64,000 nucleotides of DNA. Origin: Trypanosoma brucei gambiense DAL972. Lineage: Eukaryota; Euglenozoa; Kinetoplastea; Trypanosomatida; Trypanosomatidae. Location of the stretch: NCBI RefSeq assembly GCF_000210295.1, contig NC_026741.1:1488001-1552000 (forward strand), read 5' to 3'. Below, piece by piece: positions 59,956 through 64,000 of the stretch; the first letter of the stretch is position 1; each line of letters opens with the position of its first letter. Below the pieces are notes generated by a model. The model did no database searches and had not been told where the DNA came from. It was given only the letters and a program-made list of their open reading frames with translations. The translations under genes were made by a program, and so were the position numbers.

Positions 59956-60253
59956 TGGTCACATTATTTGGGGGCTTGGTCCCCGTTCGCCATCTCTCAC
60001 GCGAGTATACTTGAGTCGTTTAGTGTGTGCCAGTTTTTTCACAGACTGGGGAAATGCACACTTCTATGGAGAGAACGTACACACGTGTGCACATTCGTCC
60101 GTTCTTATCCTGCCATTCTTGTGGAGCGTTTTTGTTTTCTTTCCAGTGTTTCATCTTTCGCTGCATTTTCGTGTTCTCTTGGTCTACCAGCGCATCCAGT
60201 TCTCAACTCTATTCTATTTGAATTGTTGTTTTAGAAAGGATCCACAGCGAACC
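59956..60253. other. Spacer before uL11
   Basis: T/C-rich from about 60096 to 60230, with AGs at 60147-60148 and 60233-60239 near the uL11 start. No separate gene. A long open frame on + from 59816 is only the shadow before the uL11 ATG. Confidence 0.6.
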
Positions 60254-60748
60254 ATGCCTCCAAAGTTTGACCCCAATCAGGAGATCACAGTCGTCGTCCG
60301 TGCTGTGGGTGGTGAGGTGCCTGCAACGGCGTCACTCGCCCCCAAGGTTGGTCCACTCGGTTTGAATGCGAAAAAGATCGGTGAGGACATCGCCAAATCC
60401 ACGAAGGACTGGAAGGGTCTCAAGGTTACGTGTCAGCTGCGCGTTAAGAACCGTGTGGCTACCGTCGTCGTCACGCCATCCGTCGCCTCAAGGCTGATCC
60501 GTGCGCTGAAGGAGCCACCGCGTGATCGCAAGAAGGTGAAGAACATTAAGCATGACGGTAACATCGCCTTCTCTGAGATTCTGAAGATTGCGAAGGAGTC
60601 CGCGCCGAACTCTATGGGCGCCAGCATGAAATCTGTGGTGATGGAGGTACTTGGCACTGCCGTTTCCATCGGATGTACCATCGACGGTGAGCACCCGCGC
60701 GCGATTCAGGAGAAGGTTCAGGAAGGTAAGCTGAAGGTCCCCAACTAA
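60254..60748 (+). CDS. RPL12: 60S ribosomal protein L12 (uL11)
   Basis: A 164-aa ribosomal protein of the stalk base. It begins MPPKFDPNQEITVVVRAVGGE and continues with PKVGPLGLNAKKIGEDIAK, the uL11 signature of the N-terminal domain. The RNA-binding C-terminal domain follows (LKEPPRDRKKVKNIKHDGNI, then MGASMKSVVMEVLGTAVSIGC). The human protein has 165 aa. uL11 binds the GTPase-associated centre of 28S rRNA. The high-GC third positions typical of highly expressed trypanosome genes are visible. Confidence 0.98.
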   Translation: MPPKFDPNQEITVVVRAVGGEVPATASLAPKVGPLGLNAKKIGEDIAKSTKDWKGLKVTCQLRVKNRVATVVVTPSVASRLIRALKEPPRDRKKVKNIKHDGNIAFSEILKIAKESAPNSMGASMKSVVMEVLGTAVSIGCTIDGEHPRAIQEKVQEGKLKVPN

Positions 60749-61017
60749 ACTTTGGTGGGTTCCTTTTTTTTCCTTTTGTTATTTATTTAGTTTTGTTTTT
60801 AACCATCCAATTGTTAATATCTAAAAGGAAAGGGGGTGGCCGGCCCTCCCACAAGCCACCCATGCGGGTATCAGCTCTCTTTCTCAAGTGCATAACTGAT
60901 GTGTCTCTTTTTGCAACCCTCTCTGTTCGTCTGCTCATTTTTTCTTTTACCTTTTCTTTATCTTCACATCGCTGAATCGCGTGCTGAACAACACTACCAA
61001 ATACATTAGAACACACA
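60749..61017 (+). promoter_or_regulatory. Spacer and splice acceptor before eL41 copy 1
   Basis: A pyrimidine tract at about 60933-60964 is followed by the first AG at 61008-61009. The spliced mRNA would start at 61010 and reach the ATG after eight bases. The segment 60995-61020 is nearly identical to that before copy 2. Confidence 0.75.
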
Positions 61018-61122
61018 ATGGGGACCATCAGCCGCCCTGGAGGGATGCGGCCCAAGTGGCACAAGAAGCGCATAAAGCGCTTAAAGCGCCGACGACGACG
61101 CATGCGCCAGCGCTCCAAGTAA
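61018..61122 (+). CDS. RPL41: Ribosomal protein eL41, tandem copy 1
   Basis: A 34-codon gene. The last 25 residues (from MRPKWHKKRIKRLKRRRR) match eL41, the shortest ribosomal protein, which is usually 25 aa. Nine extra residues, MGTISRPGG, precede them. The probable splice acceptor at 61008-61009 lies upstream of the first ATG, so the extended form is expected. Initiation at the inner ATG (61045) by leaky scanning remains possible. Copies 2 and 3 encode the identical protein. Confidence 0.93.
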   Translation: MGTISRPGGMRPKWHKKRIKRLKRRRRRMRQRSK

Positions 61123-61564
61123 GCGCCCTGATGCATCGGTGAACATTCCTCGTGGTGCCGTTCAGTGCTCCTTTTTTGCGAGTTTCGCACGCCGAACTCC
61201 CGATCAACGAAACGCATGCACATGTGCGTGCAACCTATTTATGGGTACGGAAACAAAGCATTTGATGTCTTCCCCCCTTTTTTCGTCGTCTAGTTACCTT
61301 TCCATTTTTCTACTTCTAGAGTGGAAACAAGTGTCAATGTTTTCTTCCCCTTTGGAGGTATGCCTGTGCTATAATGTTCCTTTCTTATATTATTGTCTTG
61401 GCTCTCACTCCTTTCTAACTGCTGTGGGCGACAGTCATACGCGCCCGGTGTTTGACTGCCGTCTGCTCACTTAAACCAACCTCCTGTTAACGCTTTCTCT
61501 TTTTTTTCTTTTGCGCTGCCTTTGTTTGTAACGTCTAAAACTACCAAATACATTAGAGCACACA
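61123..61564. other. Spacer between eL41 copies 1 and 2
   Basis: It begins with GCGCCCTGATGCATCG, also found after copy 3. The end (61537-61564) repeats the leader of copy 1. T-rich tract at 61495-61535; acceptor AG at 61555-61556. No other gene. Confidence 0.8.
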
Positions 61565-61669
61565 ATGGGGACCATCAGCCGCCCTGGAGGGATGCGGCCC
61601 AAGTGGCACAAGAAGCGCATAAAGCGCTTAAAGCGACGACGACGACGCATGCGCCAGCGCTCCAAGTAA
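61565..61669 (+). CDS. RPL41: Ribosomal protein eL41, tandem copy 2
   Basis: It encodes the same 34 residues as copies 1 and 3, with one silent CGC to CGA change relative to copy 1. The acceptor AG at 61555-61556 gives an eight-base leader. Its 3' flank differs from those of copies 1 and 3. Confidence 0.93.
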   Translation: MGTISRPGGMRPKWHKKRIKRLKRRRRRMRQRSK

Positions 61670-62079
61670 GTGGACAGTCGAACCGCTGAACGATCCCGCG
61701 GTCGGGCGAATCAGTGTCGCTCACTCGTCTTGTCGCGCATGGATTCGTGGCAGGGGAACAACCCAAGTGTGTATTCACCCTTATGATTTGTTCCTTTTTT
61801 TTTCTTCTGTTTTTGATACGCTGAGGAGCGGCCCTTTTTTCCCGTGTGGTTTGTTCTTTTGTTAGCGCTCTCCTTCAATACTGCGTGGTGTTCTGTTCAC
61901 CGTACGGCAGTAAACCATCTCGGGGGCGGGGGGGGGGGTTCCCTTTTCCAAGGCTCACCTCACCAGAAGCCCGTGACAGTTTTTCTTACTTTCTGCATCT
62001 TTCTTATCGACGGACGGCTCCTCATTGCTTTTTCTTTGCTTCCTTGCTTTCTTTATTTACTCTAGTCAGAAGGTGAAGG
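61670..62079. other. Spacer between eL41 copies 2 and 3
   Basis: It contains T-rich tracts (61793-61806, 62028-62060), a G-run (61921-61938) and the acceptor AG at 62064-62065 before copy 3. No other gene. Confidence 0.7.
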
Positions 62080-62184
62080 ATGGGGACCATCAGCCGCCCT
62101 GGAGGGATGCGGCCCAAGTGGCACAAGAAGCGCATAAAGCGCTTAAAGCGCCGACGACGACGCATGCGTCAGCGCTCCAAGTAA
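62080..62184 (+). CDS. RPL41: Ribosomal protein eL41, tandem copy 3
   Basis: It encodes the same 34 residues, with one silent CGC to CGT change near the end relative to copy 1. The upstream sequence is unrelated to that of copies 1 and 2 (leader of about 14 nt after AG 62064-62065). The first 16 bases after the stop equal those after copy 1. Confidence 0.93.
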   Translation: MGTISRPGGMRPKWHKKRIKRLKRRRRRMRQRSK

Positions 62185-62762
62185 GCGCCCTGATGCATCG
62201 AAAAGAGGTGCAATAAAGCGCGCTGGCGGCCGCCTCGGCGCCCCGTTTGGTCCGATACCTGGTTCGTACTGAGCCATCTCGCGCCTTAATATTTTTCTTT
62301 TGTTCTGGGAAGGCGTCTTAGGAGGGCATCCGATTGTACCGTTTCAGTGTTTTTGGCTGCTGCTTCTCCTCTACTACTATGTTTTGTCTCCTTCAGTTTT
62401 TTCCCTCTCATTCTTTGCCTCCCTTTTTGCAGGCTCCTGCAATTGGAATGGCTACGAGGTTTTGGAAGAAGGTCAACTGCCAGAGGATGGGGGAAGAAGT
62501 CTAAAAGTAATCAGGGGAAAAGACAGCAGCAAAAAAAACATAACGGAATGTCTGGGTGAGTTGAGGCCCCTCTCGGGTGCCCGCCAACGTCACACTCTGG
62601 CTGTCTGCTTTTTTTTTTGTTTCGATTTCTCGCCTACAATGTGGACGGTAAGGGCCGCGTGCTTTCTTATTTTTCTACACAACTCATCTGTGCACCTTCA
62701 CCACCATTTCTCTTTCTTCTGCTTTCCCCTGTAATGTTCTCGCTTCTGAAAGGCCGTAACTA
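62185..62762. other. Spacer after the eL41 array
   Basis: T/C-rich sequence (62290-62430, 62608-62625). A basic frame of about 30 codons follows a TTTTTGCAG at 62425-62431 but has no ATG of its own after that acceptor, so it is not called. No RNA gene was recognised. Confidence 0.55.
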
Positions 62763-63482
62763 ATGCACCCGCGATTGTCGGGGCAGGGCGTGTTTCCTCG
62801 CTATGGTGGCGGGTGGATGCATCAGTTCGGTCACGTGTACGCCCTTCAGCAGGAGCTGCTCAACGCTGAAGCAAACAACTGGTTCCGTGCGATGGAGTTG
62901 TGGCACACCGCTCGACACGAAGGGGTGGCAATGAATGTCTCCCACTACACAAACATCCTTCGCCAGTGTGTGCCTCCGACTGCATGGGAGGCCTCATTGA
63001 TGGTATTGAAGCAAATGAGGCGGGAGAACATCCGACCAGATGTCGTTGGTGTCGGTTGCGCTCTTGCAGCCTGTGCTGACGCCAACCGCAGTGAGGAAGT
63101 GGAGAAAGTGTTTAGTTGCTTTAGCGGCAAGCTAAAGTTGGATAGTATTTGTTACCTTGCGCTCATTAAAGCCAAGATGTCCCGTGGAGGGTACGCTGAG
63201 GCTCTGGCTGTTGGAAGAGAACAAGACGCTGATGGGGTGCCTTTTCTTCCACACACGTATACGCACTTACTCGAAGCGGCGGAGGTGGCTGACGATGGTG
63301 AGATGGCATTGGAATTGGCGAGGCGGATGAGCAGCGAGCAGTGGCCGGTGTCCGATCGGGGACGGGAGGCACTCAAAAAATTGAGCACCAGACACCATTG
63401 GGAGGAAGTGGCGGAGTACAAACAGTTTGTGGCAGTTGAGGATCATAAGTTATCGCTGCCCCCCACTTTACCTCGTGGTTGA
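62763..63482 (+). CDS. Pentatricopeptide repeat (PPR) protein
   Basis: A 239-aa helical-repeat protein. Helix-turn-helix PPR-like units are readable: NNWFRAMELWHTARHEGVAM, VSHYTNILRQCVPPTAWEAS with MVLKQMRRENIRPDVV (the classical 'M...GI.PD' end), then VGCALAACADANRSEEVEKVF, ICYLALIKAKMSRGGYAEAL and HTYTHLLEAAEVADDGEMAL. PPR proteins bind organelle RNA. In trypanosomes most act in mitochondrial mRNA editing, polyadenylation or as mitoribosomal subunits. The N-terminus MHPRLSGQGVFPRYGGGW is basic enough for mitochondrial import. The precise target is unknown. Confidence 0.85.
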   Translation: MHPRLSGQGVFPRYGGGWMHQFGHVYALQQELLNAEANNWFRAMELWHTARHEGVAMNVSHYTNILRQCVPPTAWEASLMVLKQMRRENIRPDVVGVGCALAACADANRSEEVEKVFSCFSGKLKLDSICYLALIKAKMSRGGYAEALAVGREQDADGVPFLPHTYTHLLEAAEVADDGEMALELARRMSSEQWPVSDRGREALKKLSTRHHWEEVAEYKQFVAVEDHKLSLPPTLPRG

Positions 63483-63778
63483 CATTTCGATGGGCAGCGA
63501 GGGATGGAGGAGGGGGGAACAGCAGCGAAATATGCTCTCAGCGCTGTTGTTCGTGTTCGAATGGAAAAATTTAGTCAGCATCATGGGGCAGCGGTCCTTT
63601 TGTTTGCTCTTCACTGGCGCGAGCATTGTCCTAGGTTTACGTCCATGATATTTTTAAATGTCCCTTCACTTTACTTCATGTAATTGCCTTTGTTTTTGTT
63701 TTTGTACGCAAACAAATATGCCAAAAGGAAATAGAGATAGGGTGGAGGGACTGAAGGAACGCGGCATCCCCCAATAAT
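63483..63778. other. Spacer before the last gene
   Basis: It contains T-rich sequence at 63676-63704 and then AG-rich leader sequence (first AG near 63725). No gene was seen. Confidence 0.55.
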
Positions 63779-64000
63779 ATGCCCCCTAAGAGACCACCCC
63801 GCGCGCGTCGCACAAAAGAGAGTGCGAAGGCCGTAATATCACCCCAAGAAAAGCCACTGACGTCGTCGTCTTCTGGCGAAGCGTTGGGTGGTAGTGGTAA
63901 TGAAGTAAAAAGAACAAATAAGACACCGGTTGCTAGAGTCGCGCGCCCACTGAGCAGTCCGTCCGTTCGTGCAGTGAGTGAAAAAGCGCCGAGCCCAACG
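63779..64000 (+). CDS. N-terminal part of an unidentified gene (runs off the window)
   Basis: The ATG at 63779 opens a frame that continues for 74 codons to the window end without a stop. The visible part is basic and Ser/Pro-rich (MPPKRPPRARRTKESAK, VARVARPLSSPSVRAVSEK) and is probably a disordered tail. Nothing here tells the function; such tails occur on nuclear and cytoskeletal proteins alike. Confidence 0.75.
   Translation, partial: MPPKRPPRARRTKESAKAVISPQEKPLTSSSSGEALGGSGNEVKRTNKTPVARVARPLSSPSVRAVSEKAPSPT

Larger units (their letters stand above)
61018..62184 (+). repeat. Tandem array of three eL41 genes
   Basis: Three direct copies of a 105-nt coding unit, with spacers of about 440 and 410 nt. 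Spacer bodies are unrelated, but short flanks are shared in a mosaic way: leader in copies 1 and 2, 3' flank in copies 1 and 3. Confidence 0.95.

Overview
The window looks like nuclear DNA from an African trypanosome, most likely Trypanosoma brucei or a close relative. All 30 supported genes read on the + strand without recognisable introns. They are separated by pyrimidine-rich spacers with AG acceptors and AT or GT microsatellites, as expected of one kinetoplastid polycistronic unit whose mRNAs are made by spliced-leader trans-splicing. Proteins such as the ASF1 paralogue, the MAP kinase kinase and a kinetoplastid-style Elp3 fit this. From memory, T. brucei ASF1B and XPD both lie on chromosome 8, which would agree; I could not check it.

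Layout. 0.2-14 kb: ankyrin/alpha-beta-hydrolase membrane protein, Elp3-like enzyme, prenylated PRL-type phosphatase, a small hypothetical, a mitochondrial carrier, a Las1-like rRNA-processing nuclease, an NHL propeller and an RG-rich protein. 14.5-27.1 kb: one 4203-codon gene, which I identify as a bridge-like lipid transfer protein of the BLTP1/Csf1/Tweek family. 27.5-33.9 kb: mitoribosomal bL17m, a small hypothetical, eIF1A, ASF1 and TRAPPC2. 34.4-35.4 kb: a secreted or membrane, glycosylatable helical protein, probably a surface antigen. 35.8-39.0 kb: a GC-rich island with no credible gene, containing two strong inverted repeats. 41-56 kb: a coiled-coil protein, MAP kinase kinase, DRC12-like coiled coil, cullin, XPD, Notchless/NLE1 and a delta-9 desaturase. 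57-64 kb: a four-TM protein, a torsin-like AAA+ protein, ribosomal uL11, three tandem eL41 genes, a PPR protein and the start of a further gene.

Functions cluster loosely, as usual in trypanosomes. Ribosome production and translation are well represented (Las1, NLE1, uL11, eL41 x3, eIF1A, bL17m; if the Elp3 is the b-type, also rDNA control). Others serve chromatin and repair (ASF1, XPD), lipids (BLTP1, desaturase), trafficking and ubiquitin (TRAPPC2, cullin) and the flagellum (DRC12-like). Regulation is expected to act through UTRs, since these genes share upstream promoters outside the window.

Start codons are my own choices: the first in-frame ATG that lies after a likely splice acceptor and fits the family N-terminus. 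The least explained part is the surface-protein gene plus the adjoining 3.2-kb GC-rich island.
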